A stretch of 60,525 nucleotides of DNA from Bacillota bacterium (GTDB lineage Bacteria; Bacillota; Sulfobacillia; Sulfobacillales; Sulfobacillaceae), in assembly GCA_021784595.1 (NCBI GenBank), contig JAJYHT010000073.1, forward strand, positions 1 to 60,525, read 5' to 3'. Position numbers and translations under genes: made by a program. This document shows positions 9,659-21,171 of this stretch, in pieces (within the stretch, counting starts at the first letter, position 1; every line of letters starts with the position of its first letter). The notes below the pieces were generated by a model that saw only the letters and a list, made by a program, of their open reading frames with translations, was not told where the DNA came from and did not search any database.

Positions 9659-10840
9659 TTAGTCCACCGCCGCCAACAAAGCAATCGCGGCCAACGCGCG
9701 TGCCCCGGTCCCAATTGCGGTTTCGTTTAGAATAAAATTAGGAGAATGCAGACCACTTTGTGACCCTTCCCCCACCACGCCCACATGAAGATTGGTGGCA
9801 GGCACACGTTCCGCAATATAAGCAAAATCCTCGCCGCCCATGGAAGGATGCCCCAACCAGGCAACGTGTCCAGAACCTAGAGCTGCCTCTAAAATATTGC
9901 CGACTTGGCGTGTAAAGGTCTCGTCGGCTACCAACGGCGGATATCCTCGATGGATATTGATATCCACTTGTGCGCGGTATGCTGCCGCAATCGTGGTTAC
10001 CAGCTCCCGGAACCGACTGAGTATGGCTTCTCGCCGCATGGGCTCTAAAATTCTGATAGTGCCTGTCATAGTGACACGATCAGCCAAAACATTTTCTCGA
10101 TATCCTCCAGCAATGGTGCCAAAAGTCACAACTAAGGGATCAATGGGATCCTGCTCCCGACTCACTAAAGTTTGACAAGCCTGAATAATGGCAGAGGAGG
10201 CAACGATGGCGTCCACTCCTTTGTCGGGATGAGCGCCATGCCCTCCCCGGCCAGACACGATAATACGAAAATCATTGGGAGATGCCATGGCTGCCCCCAC
10301 CTTCAACCCAATCACTCCAGCTGGCAAATCGCTATCCACGTGGACCATTACCGCGTGTGCCACCTCGGGATTCTGAAGAATCCCGGCCTCTATCATGGGC
10401 AACGCTCCCCCCGGTCCCTCTTCGGCTGGTTGAAACATCAGCACTACCGGCCGATTAAGCTCGGCCTCATGTTGCTTAAGATAGCGAGCAGCGCCTAACA
10501 GCATTGCCGTATGGGCATCGTGGCCACAGGCATGCATTCTTCCTGCAATTTCCGATGAGAAAGGCAATCCGGTGGCTTCCTCTACGGGAAGCCCATCCAT
10601 ATCCGCACGCAACAATATGGCTGGCCCCGTGTCAGGTCCTATAACACCCGTTACCCCATACGTGATCGGGCGTTTATGTTCAATCCCCAGTTCGTCCAAC
10701 GTGCTTTCGACCAAAACCGAGGTTTTTTCGGTTTCCAATCCCAACTCGGGATGACGATGAATCTGACGCCGAAGCAAAATGGCCCAGGGATCAATCGCTC
10801 CCCAAGCCGAGTCTTGGGCCACCTCCGTATATCTAGCCAC
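9659..10840 (-). CDS. M20-family amidohydrolase (N-acyl-amino-acid or hippurate hydrolase type)
   Basis: A 393-residue dinuclear metallopeptidase, M20D subfamily. Metal-binding motifs are ADMDGLPVEE near 80, HACGHDAHTAML near 103, PAEEGPGG near 137 and, at the C-terminus, HPSMGGEDFAY. The dimerisation domain contains GRGGHGAHPDKG. Relatives cleave N-acyl-amino acids or indole-amino-acid conjugates; the substrate here is unknown. GTG start with AAGGGGTGA upstream. It faces the polysaccharide deacetylase across a 180-base divergent region and leads the moaC-mog genes. Confidence 0.9.
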   Translation of the reverse strand: MARYTEVAQDSAWGAIDPWAILLRRQIHRHPELGLETEKTSVLVESTLDELGIEHKRPITYGVTGVIGPDTGPAILLRADMDGLPVEEATGLPFSSEIAGRMHACGHDAHTAMLLGAARYLKQHEAELNRPVVLMFQPAEEGPGGALPMIEAGILQNPEVAHAVMVHVDSDLPAGVIGLKVGAAMASPNDFRIIVSGRGGHGAHPDKGVDAIVASSAIIQACQTLVSREQDPIDPLVVTFGTIAGGYRENVLADRVTMTGTIRILEPMRREAILSRFRELVTTIAAAYRAQVDINIHRGYPPLVADETFTRQVGNILEAALGSGHVAWLGHPSMGGEDFAYIAERVPATNLHVGVVGEGSQSGLHSPNFILNETAIGTGARALAAIALLAAVD

Positions 10841-11020
10841 CCACTCACCCCTTATCTAATTTCTTTTATCCTCACGCCATAGACTCTTACGCTATTTAAA
10901 AAATATTGTATCAGAAGGCTTGCCCATCGGTGCTGGCTAGACGCTTTAATCCGCTTTTCATATTGTCCCCGCCAGTTGCGTAGGATTCACCAGACAAACA
11001 TCTCTTGGGAGGATATAAAA

Positions 11021-11728
11021 ATGCGGCCACGCTGGTTCATACTGTCCCCGGTTCTGTTATTAGCCTTATCCTTCTGGATAGTTTTGGCAGAGCCCTTAGT
11101 TCCTGCCTTGAGCCGGGTTCAAACTGATAAGCGTATCGTGGCACTAACATTTGACGATGGTCCTTCTCCACGCTTTACCCCACAAATCTTGAGCCTCTTG
11201 TCACGTTACCATGCCCAGGCGACCTTCTTTGTGTTAGGCAGCGAGGCCGAGCGCTATCCCCAATTGGTAAAAGCGATCGTGATCCAGGGATCCCAAGTCG
11301 CCAACCACGGGTGGAGCCATTTGAATCTGCGACAAGTGGGGGCCCAGCGCATGTGGCAAGATGCCGCCCGGACAACCACACTCTTAAGATCATTAGGCGT
11401 CCCCCCCGCCCCTTACTATCGGCCGCCTTACGGTATGATGAGTCCGGGCCTAATTCAACGATTTGAGGGCCATGGATATGAAATCGTACTCTGGTCGGTA
11501 GACACCCGCGATTGGGCTACACCAGGCGTGGGATCGATTAGAGCTACCATTGAACGCCTAATAAATCCCGGAGCCATTATTCTGATGCATGACGGAGGCG
11601 GCAACCGCCAACAAACGGTTGCCGCCCTCAACTGGTTATTGTCCACATATTCCCGCCAGGGATGGCGCTTCGTTACTCTGACGCAGTTAACCCATCCCGA
11701 CGCCCAACCCGTCTCTAGCCGTAAATGA
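11021..11728 (+). CDS. polysaccharide deacetylase (NodB/CE4 family), secreted or anchored
   Basis: A 235-residue CE4 deacetylase. An N-terminal hydrophobic segment (residues 6-23) acts as signal or anchor, followed by the NodB domain: TFDDGPS (catalytic Asp and first metal Asp), HGWSHLNL (metal His pair), RPPYG, DTRDWATPG and IILMHDGGG. All motifs are intact, so it is probably active on peptidoglycan or another N-acetylated glycan outside the cell. The ATG at 11021 behind GGGAGG is chosen over an in-frame start 15 codons earlier that lacks a ribosome-binding site. Its 3' end overlaps the facing S9 peptidase gene by 14 bases. Confidence 0.93.
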   Translation: MRPRWFILSPVLLLALSFWIVLAEPLVPALSRVQTDKRIVALTFDDGPSPRFTPQILSLLSRYHAQATFFVLGSEAERYPQLVKAIVIQGSQVANHGWSHLNLRQVGAQRMWQDAARTTTLLRSLGVPPAPYYRPPYGMMSPGLIQRFEGHGYEIVLWSVDTRDWATPGVGSIRATIERLINPGAIILMHDGGGNRQQTVAALNWLLSTYSRQGWRFVTLTQLTHPDAQPVSSRK

Positions 11729-13589
11729 CGTATTGCACTAAAAAATGGTATAAGCTCGTGTAGAACCGCTCAATGGTCTCGGCGCCACGCCAGCCATGGC
11801 CTTCACCGGGGTATACTTCATAAATGTGAGGCACCCCATTCTGCTGTAAAATCTCTACTAGGGTATCCGCTTGATTACGGGGAACCACAACATCCTCATC
11901 CCCTTGAAAAACCGCTAAGGCATCCCTAATGGCCTTGGCATGAAAAATCGGCGAGCGATCATGATATATGGTGCGCGCTTGGGGCAACGGCCCCAGCATA
12001 GAGTCAAGATAGCGGGATTCAAATTTGTGGGTCTCGGCCGCTAAAGTGAACAGATTAGATACACCGAACAAGCACACGCCTGCCTTGAAAACACCGGGGT
12101 GATCCACCAATGTTTTCAACACCGTGTAGCCGCCCGCACTGCCGCCCATGATGACTAATTGACTGCCGTTGACCCATCCCTGTTCCACACAAAATTGCGC
12201 GCCCGACACGGCATCTTCCACGTCAAAAATTCCCCAGCGTGCTTCTAAAGCCTTGCGATATTCGCGCCCGTATCCCGTGCTGCCCCGGTAATTTACGGCA
12301 AGCACAGCATAGCCACGACTAGTGAAAAATTGAGCCTGCCCACTGTAGGCGGCCGGAACGTGGCCAGTAGGACCTCCATGCACCAAAACCACCAATGGCG
12401 GTAGACCGTCGGACACGTATTGGGGATTCACCGGCGCATAATATAGGCCATAAACCGTAGTCCCTTGGCTAGTCCAGACAACCGATTTCGAACGTGACAT
12501 ATATTGGGTGGCAATGTCATTGGTGCTGGTATAGCCTAGTACGCGTGATGCACCGTCCGGCGTGGTCACAATGGCGCGCGGAGTCAAGACATCGCCAGAC
12601 ACTATGGCCGCGATTAGATGCTCAGTGGGGGAAGCATCCACCTGCTCCCAATATGTAGCTTCGGGATAAGACACATCGTGCGCGGTGCCAGAAGTCATAT
12701 TGAGCACCTGGCACTTGGCGACCCCTTCTTGACTTCGAATAACCGCCAACGATTGGCTGTCTGCCATCCAAGCCAAACTTCTCTCCCCTTGAGCCCAGGC
12801 GGGCGGCGCATATTCGGCCTCATCGCTAGTCATCTGCCGAATGTTCAAAGTGGCCCGGTCTTGGACCATCACTTGACTCCAGTTGCCCACTTCGTGCACA
12901 AACGCCAAATAACGGCCATCCGGCGAATAGGTAGGTTGAAAGACCAAGCCGTCTCCCCCAGCAATTTTCACCAGAGTGCCCACTTTTAGGTGATCTTCCT
13001 GGGCGACAATAGGTACGGTGAGTAGTTCGGTATTGTCCCAGGGCATATTGGGATGGTTCCACGCCACAAACGCGAGTTCCTGGCCGCTAGGATCAAATGT
13101 TGGCTGCATGAAGAAATCGTACTCTGCAGTCAATTTTTGGGGCCACAAATCTCCATTGCTGTCTACGGCGGCCAAGCCGTCTTCTTGTCCATTGGAATAC
13201 ACATATACGATCCACCGTTCATCAGGAGACAGTGTCGGCGAAGATATCGCCCAGTCCGACTTCTCGGTAATCGGAACCGGAACCCCGGGACCTAAAGGCT
13301 TTTTCCATAACCTAGCCTCCGAAACAAAAAAGACTGCGTCGCTACCCACGGTAAAGTCTCCGCCTCCGTAGCCCACGCGAGCACGCACCGAATGTTCGGC
13401 GGTCAGATCCATAGGCGCCCCTCCGCCCGTTGGCGCGGCTACCAGCACCCCCTGACTGGATCGGTTTTCCAGCCACACGGCATACGCTCCCGAACGAGAA
13501 ATTTGAATGTCGCTCAAACGCAGTTGCCGTGCCATTCGCTTGGGGGTCAGAGGACTGTCCCACACACCAAAGGGCCGTTTAAATGCCAC
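11715..13589 (-). CDS. S9-family serine peptidase (acylaminoacyl-peptidase/prolyl oligopeptidase type)
   Basis: A 624-residue cytoplasmic peptidase. Residues 20-370 form a beta-propeller with repeated LSPDERWIVYV, FDPSGQELAFVAW and YSPDGRYLAFVHE blades. The C-terminal alpha/beta hydrolase has VHGGPTGH near 403, the nucleophile Ser484 in GGSAGGY, the acid in GDEDVVVP near 566 and His598 in GEGHGW. Such enzymes remove short or acylated N-terminal peptides. There is no signal peptide. GTG start with AGGAGGC seven bases upstream. A single gene that converges on the deacetylase. Confidence 0.93.
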   Translation of the reverse strand: MAFKRPFGVWDSPLTPKRMARQLRLSDIQISRSGAYAVWLENRSSQGVLVAAPTGGGAPMDLTAEHSVRARVGYGGGDFTVGSDAVFFVSEARLWKKPLGPGVPVPITEKSDWAISSPTLSPDERWIVYVYSNGQEDGLAAVDSNGDLWPQKLTAEYDFFMQPTFDPSGQELAFVAWNHPNMPWDNTELLTVPIVAQEDHLKVGTLVKIAGGDGLVFQPTYSPDGRYLAFVHEVGNWSQVMVQDRATLNIRQMTSDEAEYAPPAWAQGERSLAWMADSQSLAVIRSQEGVAKCQVLNMTSGTAHDVSYPEATYWEQVDASPTEHLIAAIVSGDVLTPRAIVTTPDGASRVLGYTSTNDIATQYMSRSKSVVWTSQGTTVYGLYYAPVNPQYVSDGLPPLVVLVHGGPTGHVPAAYSGQAQFFTSRGYAVLAVNYRGSTGYGREYRKALEARWGIFDVEDAVSGAQFCVEQGWVNGSQLVIMGGSAGGYTVLKTLVDHPGVFKAGVCLFGVSNLFTLAAETHKFESRYLDSMLGPLPQARTIYHDRSPIFHAKAIRDALAVFQGDEDVVVPRNQADTLVEILQQNGVPHIYEVYPGEGHGWRGAETIERFYTSLYHFLVQYVIYG

Positions 13590-13785
13590 AAAAATGCCTC
13601 CTAACGCTGCTGTGATGAAAGCTCTGGGTCAATCTGCCATCACATATTCGCGCGTCAGAAGGCATTTTCCTGCCGGGTCTTCATAATATTACATACATCA
13701 TAAGATAAGTCAGGTAGTCCCCTGTAAGTGGAGAGACCATGGTATCATTTAGGTAAAATGAGTACCCGAGTGGGGGTAGTCGAAG

Positions 13786-14736
13786 ATGACATGGCCTGAA
13801 TGGATTAAAAAATTTGGCACAGATGCGTGCCATGAATATCTCTTTGCCCAATGATGGCCTGGAGGCTTTGCCTGTGACCGCTGTCACGGTAGTCGGTATT
13901 GGAAGATCCAGCGGTCCGATCGGACCGCTCCCCTCTTACGAATGCGCCACGTGTCACTACCAGGCGCCTGTCACGGTCGGCACCATCTTTCATCGGACGA
14001 AAGTGCCCTGGCGTTGTGGTTTTTGGCTATTTTCCTAATTGCGGTCGATAAAGGCGGGATTTCTGCCCTCGCGCTGAGTCGGGAATTAGGGTTGTCGTAT
14101 CCGACGGCCTGGCTGATGCATCACAAGATCCAACAAGCTATGGCTGAGCGGAATGGGCAGTATCAAATCGGCGGACTCGTGGAACTTGATGACACCTACT
14201 TCGGAGAAAAAAGTCAGGGCCCTGGCAAACGGGGGCGGGGTACCGACCAAGATCCGGTGGTGATCGGCATCAGCTTCACCGCACAAGGGCATCCTCACTA
14301 TGCCTTTTTAGAGGCTGTGTCCGACCTGGGCGAGACGACGGTCAAGGAAGTATTGCGGCGGGTCGAAGATCTCGGGGTCTGGAAGAGCGATGGGGCAGCC
14401 GTCTATGCAAGCGCCGCGCAGGAGCATCACGCCGACCATCAGGTGCCGTTGAGCACCGATCCCACCGCACACGAGGTCTTTTCAGTAGGTCGATGGGGTG
14501 ATTGCAATGCGACGGTCTTTATTGATGGGACGTATCACGGGCGCACCCGGCGGCAGCTCTATCTAGAAGAATTTGCGTACCGGTTTAATCGTGGATTTTG
14601 GGCACCCAGATTGCGGAGCGGCTCCTCATTACCGGTACGCCCCATCCATAGGCGATCTGAAGTGGATGACTTGTCCCACGCAACCCGGAGCAGGGACTTT
14701 CGGCCACACGCCCTGTCAGAGCCATTATGGCTCTGA
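13786..14736 (+). pseudogene. decayed IS1595-family transposase
   Basis: The ancestral protein can be followed through several breaks. It starts at ATG 13786 (MTWPEWIKKFGTD), hits a TGA after LFAQ, continues with a zinc-ribbon half FACDRCHGSRYW, and shifts frame near the palindrome at 13910-13929. It then shows YECATCHYQAPVTVGTIFHRTK and loses a base near 14010. From there to 14736 it reads WFLAIFLIAVDKGGISALALSRELG and the DDE-type core VELDDTYFGEK. After LEEFAYRFNR (about 14592) the C-terminus is again out of frame. At least four lesions make it inactive. Terminal inverted repeats could not be assigned. Confidence 0.85.
13910..13929. repeat. 20-bp perfect palindrome inside the IS1595 remnant
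   Basis: AGCGGTCCGATCGGACCGCT equals its own reverse complement. It lies where the transposase reading frame first shifts, between the two halves of the zinc ribbon. Confidence 0.85.
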
Positions 14737-14744
14737 CAGGGCGT
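14708..14744. repeat. 16-bp perfect inverted repeat, hairpin
   Basis: ACGCCCTGTCAGAGCC and its exact complement flank the loop ATTAT. The repeat straddles the end of the last open transposase frame. It may be the element's terminal structure or a terminator, though no T-tract follows on either strand. From 14745 to 14873 I see no gene. Confidence 0.8.
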
Positions 14745-14873
14745 CAATCGTGACGCGAAATCGCCATGTGATCGCCGCCACATAGCCCTCGGATGACCCT
14801 TTGCCATCTTCCTGTCAGCAACCTAGTGGATCGCTGTCCCACAAACCTGGGGTATCTTCCCATGTATGGAATA

Positions 14874-15719
14874 TTAATAGGTGTAAAAACCCCTCTTGGT
14901 TTTACGGCCCAAAAGGCCTGCATCTACCATTTTCCGCAACAACGGGGCTGCCCGATATTTAGGATCGCCAAATCCTTCATACAGCACGTCCATGATGTAA
15001 AGGCACGTGTCCAGCCCGATGAAATCAGCCAAGGTCAACGGTCCCATAGGATGATTCATCCCCAACTTCATCACCGTGTCTATGCCTTCTTTAGTGCCCA
15101 CGCCCTCTTGCAAAGCAAAAATCGCCTCGTTTATCATCGGCATTAAAATTCGATTGGCCAAAAAGCCTGGGTAGTCATCCGATTCCACAGGAGTTTTTCC
15201 CATGGCTCGAGCCGTGTCCAATACCGTTTGCAATGTTGGAACGCTGGTCAAGGCTCCGCGAATGACTTCTACCAACACCATCACAGGAACCGGATTCATA
15301 AAATGCATGCCGATGAATCGATCAGGGCGCTTGGTTGCGCTGGCCAGCCGTGTAATGGCAATCGACGACGTGTTCGAGGCAAATATGGTTTCAGGGCCAA
15401 ACCATTGATCGGCATCCTGAAATAAAGCCCGTTTGACATGCTCCTGCTCCACAATGGCTTCGATCAACAGGTCGGCCTGCACAACCGATCGCATGCTGTC
15501 CACTGCGGTTAGCCGTTGCAAGGCCTGATCCTTGTCGCTGGCAGTCAATTGCCTTTTGTCGACCAACCTAGCCAAGCGATTGTTGATCCCTTCTCGGCCT
15601 CGGGCAATCTGTGATTCATCGGCATCGGTCAAATATACCGAAAAACCATGGACAATGGCGGTCTGAGCAATTCCAGCGCCCATCTGGCCCGCCCCCACCA
15701 CAACAATCTTCTGTACCAT
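14874..15719 (-). CDS. hbd: 3-hydroxybutyryl-CoA dehydrogenase
   Basis: A 281-residue NAD(P)-dependent 3-hydroxyacyl-CoA dehydrogenase. The Rossmann motif is [13 protein letters not shown] at residues 6-18. The catalytic region has [12 protein letters not shown] near 113 and [11 protein letters not shown] near 137, with the His-Glu dyad. The C-terminal dimerisation domain ends in [11 protein letters not shown]. It interconverts acetoacetyl-CoA and 3-hydroxybutyryl-CoA. It lies eight bases after the thiolase gene, so the pair handles C4 acyl-CoA chemistry (fatty acid breakdown or polyhydroxyalkanoate supply). Confidence 0.95.
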   Translation of the reverse strand: MVQKIVVVGAGQMGAGIAQTAIVHGFSVYLTDADESQIARGREGINNRLARLVDKRQLTASDKDQALQRLTAVDSMRSVVQADLLIEAIVEQEHVKRALFQDADQWFGPETIFASNTSSIAITRLASATKRPDRFIGMHFMNPVPVMVLVEVIRGALTSVPTLQTVLDTARAMGKTPVESDDYPGFLANRILMPMINEAIFALQEGVGTKEGIDTVMKLGMNHPMGPLTLADFIGLDTCLYIMDVLYEGFGDPKYRAAPLLRKMVDAGLLGRKTKRGFYTY

Positions 15720-15727
15720 ATCTCCCC

Positions 15728-16906
15728 CTAGTCCACCCGAATTAAGGTGGCTTCACCTTGTCCGCCACCACTGCAAATGGTGGCTACGCCCACACCGCCC
15801 CCGCGCTGCTGAAGTTCCAAAATGAGGGTGAGTAAAATACGGCCCCCGGACGCCCCGATGGGGTGTCCTAGAGCCACGGCGCCGCCATTGACGTTGACAA
15901 TTTCAGGATCGAATTCAGCCAGCTTCATGCTGGTCAAGGTGACCGCGGCAAATGCTTCGTTAATTTCTACCAAATTTACATCGCGCGTACTCAAGTGAGC
16001 CTTTTTCAGCGCCGATTGCGCTGCATACGCAGGCACCGTGTGCAAATAACGCGGTTCGCTAGAATATTGTCCCGAGCTTAAGATAGTGGCCAAAATCGGC
16101 AACCCTAACGCCTTTGCCTGCTCTTTGTCCATGAGAACCAGTGCTGAAGCCCCATCTGTCAGACCCGGGGCATTGCCAGCGGTCACGGTGCCATCCGCTA
16201 AAAACACCGGCTTCAAAGATTGCAGCTTTTGAAGCGAGGTGTCGCGGCGAGGTCCTAAATCTTGGGCCACTACTTCGCTCTGACCCTTCTTTCCCGGTAC
16301 TGCAACCGGCACAATCTCTTTGGCAAAACGGCCACTGTCAATAGCCTGCAACGCGCGAACTTGGCTGCGGTAGGCCCATTCATCCTGCTCTTCTCGGGTA
16401 ATGCCAAACTCTTTGGCGACTTCACTCCCATACACGCCCATGTGGCACTGACCGAAACTGCACCATAGGCCGTCATGCACCACCGAGTCAACCATCGGCG
16501 CATCGCCCATGCGCAGTCCCCACCGCGCTCCTGTCACGAGATACGGCGCACGGCTCATGGATTCCATTCCACCAGCCACCGCCGAACGAATCTCCCCTAG
16601 ACGAATGGCCATATCCGCTAAATTAACCGCGCGCAAACTGGACGCGCAAACCTTGTTAATGGTGTCCGAAGGCACCGTATTGGGCAATCCAGCTTTAATC
16701 GACGCCTGCCGGGATGGAATCTGACCTTCTCCAGCCTGCACCACTTGGCCCATAAACACATAATCTATCGCCTCGCCAATACCTGCCCTGTCCAATGCAC
16801 CCCGAATAGCCACTGCACCTAGATCCGAAGCCGGAACCTCTCTTAAGGCTCCCCCAAATGGGACAAACGGTGTTCGAGCCAGGCCAACCACCACGGTCTG
16901 TGGCAT
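15728..16906 (-). CDS. acetyl-CoA C-acetyltransferase (thiolase)
   Basis: Condenses two acetyl-CoA or cleaves acetoacetyl-CoA. The 392-residue protein has both catalytic cysteines ([10 protein letters not shown] near 88 and [11 protein letters not shown] at the C-terminus) and the His in [12 protein letters not shown]. The ATG at 16906 follows AAGGCGGGGGG, so I prefer it to the GTG at 16924 that overlaps the murA stop. The gene directly follows murA and precedes hbd. Cotranscription with murA is suggested by spacing, though the pathways are unrelated. Confidence 0.93.
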   Translation of the reverse strand: MPQTVVVGLARTPFVPFGGALREVPASDLGAVAIRGALDRAGIGEAIDYVFMGQVVQAGEGQIPSRQASIKAGLPNTVPSDTINKVCASSLRAVNLADMAIRLGEIRSAVAGGMESMSRAPYLVTGARWGLRMGDAPMVDSVVHDGLWCSFGQCHMGVYGSEVAKEFGITREEQDEWAYRSQVRALQAIDSGRFAKEIVPVAVPGKKGQSEVVAQDLGPRRDTSLQKLQSLKPVFLADGTVTAGNAPGLTDGASALVLMDKEQAKALGLPILATILSSGQYSSEPRYLHTVPAYAAQSALKKAHLSTRDVNLVEINEAFAAVTLTSMKLAEFDPEIVNVNGGAVALGHPIGASGGRILLTLILELQQRGGGVGVATICSGGGQGEATLIRVD

Positions 16907-16920
16907 GTTCCCCCCGCCTT

Positions 16921-18180
16921 TCACGATTCGCGATGTATAACCGCGCCGAGTTTTGCCAATTTCCGTTCAATGGCATGATAGCCGCGGTCAATATATTCTA
17001 CTCGATCCACAATCGTGGTGCCCACTGCGCCGAGCGCAGCCAAAACCAAAGCAGCACCACCACGAATATCCTGCGCTTCCACCGGTGCCCCTGTCAACTG
17101 ATCAACGCCACGCACTATAGCGGTTTCCCGTTCCACTTTAATATTGGCTCCCAGTCGAACTAAATCATGCGTATAGCCAAACCGATTTTCAAAGACCGTT
17201 TCCTCAACCACCGCTACCCCATCCGCCAAGCCTAAAAGCGATACCATCTGAGGATGCAAGTCAGTCGGAAAGCCTGGATAAGGCAGCGTCTCGATATCTA
17301 CAGATACGGGCCGCTTGGTCATGGTCAGCCGGATCCAGTCCATGTCTTCCTCGATCTCGGCGCCGGTCTGTTCCAACTTCAAAAGCACAGTGCGCAGATG
17401 TTCTGGGATGACATTGGTTACGGTAACCACACCGCCGGTAATCGCCGCTGCCAACAAATAAGTGCCCGCTTCCAACCGGTCCGGAATGATTTCGTGATGC
17501 GCACCGTGCAACGAAGACACTCCCTCAATACGAATCAAATTGGTGCCGGCGCCGCGCACCCTAGAACCCATGGCATTAAGAAAATTGGCCATGTCAACAA
17601 TTTCCGGCTCCATCGCCGCATTTTCCAAAGTCGTCATGCCCTGAGCCAAACTGGCGGCTATCATCAGATTGATGGTGGTCCCAAACGACGCGCGTTCGAT
17701 GTAAATTCGGGCGCCTTTAAGCCGCCCGTCTACGCGGCCCAGGATCGATCCGTGCTCCAATCCCATCGTCGCTCCCAACGCCTCAAATCCCCGCACATGG
17801 AAGTTGACTGGGCGTGAGCCGATCTGGCATCCGCCCGGAAATGCCACATCAGCTTGTCCCAAACGAGCCAGCAGCAGCCCAATGACATAAGTAGAACCCC
17901 TAAGTTTGCTAGCCAATTCATAAGGCGCCGTATGTCCCTGCAATCGAGAGGCATCGATCCGCAACCGAGAATCACTGTCCCAGTTAACAGTTGCTCCGAG
18001 CTTTCGGAGAATTTCACACAAATCCAAGATATCCGTATATCGAGGAACATTTTCTAAAACGGTAGTCCCTTCTGATGCCAGCGCCGCTGCCGTGATTATC
18101 GGCAGCGCACTGTTTTTCGATCCTTCAATGCTGACCTCGCCCGCTAGCGAATGCTGCCCTTCAATGACCAACCGTGCCAC
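16921..18180 (-). CDS. murA: UDP-N-acetylglucosamine 1-carboxyvinyltransferase
   Basis: First committed step of peptidoglycan synthesis: transfers enolpyruvate from PEP to UDP-GlcNAc. The 419 residues include GSKNSALPI near 20 (catalytic Lys-Asn) and the active-site loop FPGGCQIGSRPVN near 115, whose Cys is the fosfomycin target. They also include LPYPGFPTDLHPQM and the ending DRGYHAIERKLAKLGA. GTG start behind GGAGGGA, 17 bases after guaB. Full length. Confidence 0.96.
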   Translation of the reverse strand: MARLVIEGQHSLAGEVSIEGSKNSALPIITAAALASEGTTVLENVPRYTDILDLCEILRKLGATVNWDSDSRLRIDASRLQGHTAPYELASKLRGSTYVIGLLLARLGQADVAFPGGCQIGSRPVNFHVRGFEALGATMGLEHGSILGRVDGRLKGARIYIERASFGTTINLMIAASLAQGMTTLENAAMEPEIVDMANFLNAMGSRVRGAGTNLIRIEGVSSLHGAHHEIIPDRLEAGTYLLAAAITGGVVTVTNVIPEHLRTVLLKLEQTGAEIEEDMDWIRLTMTKRPVSVDIETLPYPGFPTDLHPQMVSLLGLADGVAVVEETVFENRFGYTHDLVRLGANIKVERETAIVRGVDQLTGAPVEAQDIRGGAALVLAALGAVGTTIVDRVEYIDRGYHAIERKLAKLGAVIHRES

Positions 18181-18197
18181 AATATGTCCCTCCGCAG

Positions 18198-19679
<1,482 letters not shown>

Positions 19680-19684
19680 CTAGA

Positions 19685-19712
19685 AGTTTAACCAAGTCTA
19701 CCACACCGTCAA
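19685..19712 (-). promoter_or_regulatory. guaB promoter
   Basis: Minus strand TTGACG, a 16-base spacer and TAAACT, the same hexamers as the groESL promoter. The start site would fall about 14 bases before the GTG, leaving room only for the ribosome-binding site. Confidence 0.65.
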
Positions 19713-19724
19713 AAAGAGGAGCAA

Positions 19725-21089
19725 TCACTGAGCACGGATTTGATCAACAATTCTTTGAGCGACAAGATAGACGTTGCCGGCACCCATCGTGATAAAAGTG
19801 TCACCGGCCGTGAGGTCCCTGAAAATTGGTTCGATGGCCTCCTCCAACTGGGAGTAAAAACGCACAGAACGTCCGTGGCGACGAGCAATAGCCTCGGCCA
19901 ATGATGCGCCGTTGATGCCGGCAATAGGAGATTCTCCGGGCGGTGCATAGATATCAGTTAGATATAGCTGATCCGCATCTTGAAAACTGTCGATAAACTG
20001 GTCCCACAAATTTTGGGTTCTCACATAGCGCTGCGGTTGAAATAGCGCTACCACGCGTCCATTGCTCACTTGCCTCGCCGCTTTCAGCGTCGAACGGATT
20101 TCGGTCGGGTGGTGCGCATAATCGTCCACGACTCGGATGGGGCCCTCTAACAACACTTGAAACCTACGTGCCGCATTGGTAAATTGCCTCAAGTGTTCCA
20201 TTGCCTGACTCCAGTCGACGCCCACATGATGCGATGCGGCCATGGCTCCCAGAGCATTCACCACATTGTGGAGGCCGGGCACCGTAAGCTCTGCCTGTCC
20301 CACACGCGCGCCGTTCACCTGCACAAAAAATCTCGTGCAACTAGACTTGGACTCAATATCCACAGCACGCACCATGGCTTCATCGGACACCCCGTAGGTG
20401 CATATGGGCACGCTAAGTCTCTTCGCCAGGTCGCGCAACACGGCATTATCAACGCCTAAAACGGCCAAACCATCGGAAGGCACCGACGAGGCATAACGTT
20501 CAAATGCCGCTTTCAGATTTTCAAAGTTCCCTTGGTAATGATCCAAGTGCTCAGGTTCTACATTGGTGGCGACCGCCACGAACGGATTGTATCGCAAAAA
20601 CGTACCGTCGCTTTCATCGGCCTCCGCCACCGCGTAGGGCCCCTTCCCCACGCGCAGGTTGCCATCAAATTGCGGCACTTCGCCCCCCACTAAAATGGTG
20701 GGATCCAGTTGAGCTTGTTGCAAAATAGTTCCAATCATGGAAGTGGTAGTTGTTTTCCCATGGGTTCCGCTGACCGTAACGGCGCGATAGGGAGCCAAAG
20801 CCTCGGCTAGAACCTCTGACCGGTGGATGACGCGAATATGATGATCATCCGCAGCTTGCCGCTCTGGATTGTCTATCGGCACGTCGGTGTTGTATACAAC
20901 CAGGTCCGCCCCGAAAACCAGTTCGGCCTGGTGTGCATATGACACTTCAATACCGGCCGCTTCCAACCGTTCAGTGCGAGTTGAACGCTTCATATCCGAG
21001 CCCGTTACCTTATAGCCCTGACGATGTAGCAATAGCGCTAGACCACTCATGCTATATCCCCCCACACCAATAAAATGCACATGCTGCAT
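19725..21089 (-). CDS. murC: UDP-N-acetylmuramate-L-alanine ligase
   Basis: Adds L-alanine to UDP-MurNAc using ATP. The 454-residue protein starts with the Rossmann-like HFIGVGGYSMSGLA, followed by the P-loop VSGTHGKTTTTS near 110. DYAHHPTEI and the C-terminal FQPQRYVRT and TDIYAPPGESP motifs come next. The ATG at 21089 behind GGAGGGGGC is preferred; an open frame continues 48 codons upstream without family similarity. The frame ends 60 bases before the guaB start. Confidence 0.96.
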   Translation of the reverse strand: MQHVHFIGVGGYSMSGLALLLHRQGYKVTGSDMKRSTRTERLEAAGIEVSYAHQAELVFGADLVVYNTDVPIDNPERQAADDHHIRVIHRSEVLAEALAPYRAVTVSGTHGKTTTTSMIGTILQQAQLDPTILVGGEVPQFDGNLRVGKGPYAVAEADESDGTFLRYNPFVAVATNVEPEHLDHYQGNFENLKAAFERYASSVPSDGLAVLGVDNAVLRDLAKRLSVPICTYGVSDEAMVRAVDIESKSSCTRFFVQVNGARVGQAELTVPGLHNVVNALGAMAASHHVGVDWSQAMEHLRQFTNAARRFQVLLEGPIRVVDDYAHHPTEIRSTLKAARQVSNGRVVALFQPQRYVRTQNLWDQFIDSFQDADQLYLTDIYAPPGESPIAGINGASLAEAIARRHGRSVRFYSQLEEAIEPIFRDLTAGDTFITMGAGNVYLVAQRIVDQIRAQ

Positions 21090-21171
21090 CCGGCCGCCCC
21101 CTCCATAGCTCATGACTTGCAAATACGGAATAAGATTTTTCCCACCCCAGGGCCGAGCTTCTGCCAAGCCC

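Noticed and set aside
13611-13644. Small stem (TGTGATG/CATCACA) in the S9 peptidase leader, considered as a riboswitch
   Set aside because: Only seven pairs, and no conserved riboswitch core is visible around it.
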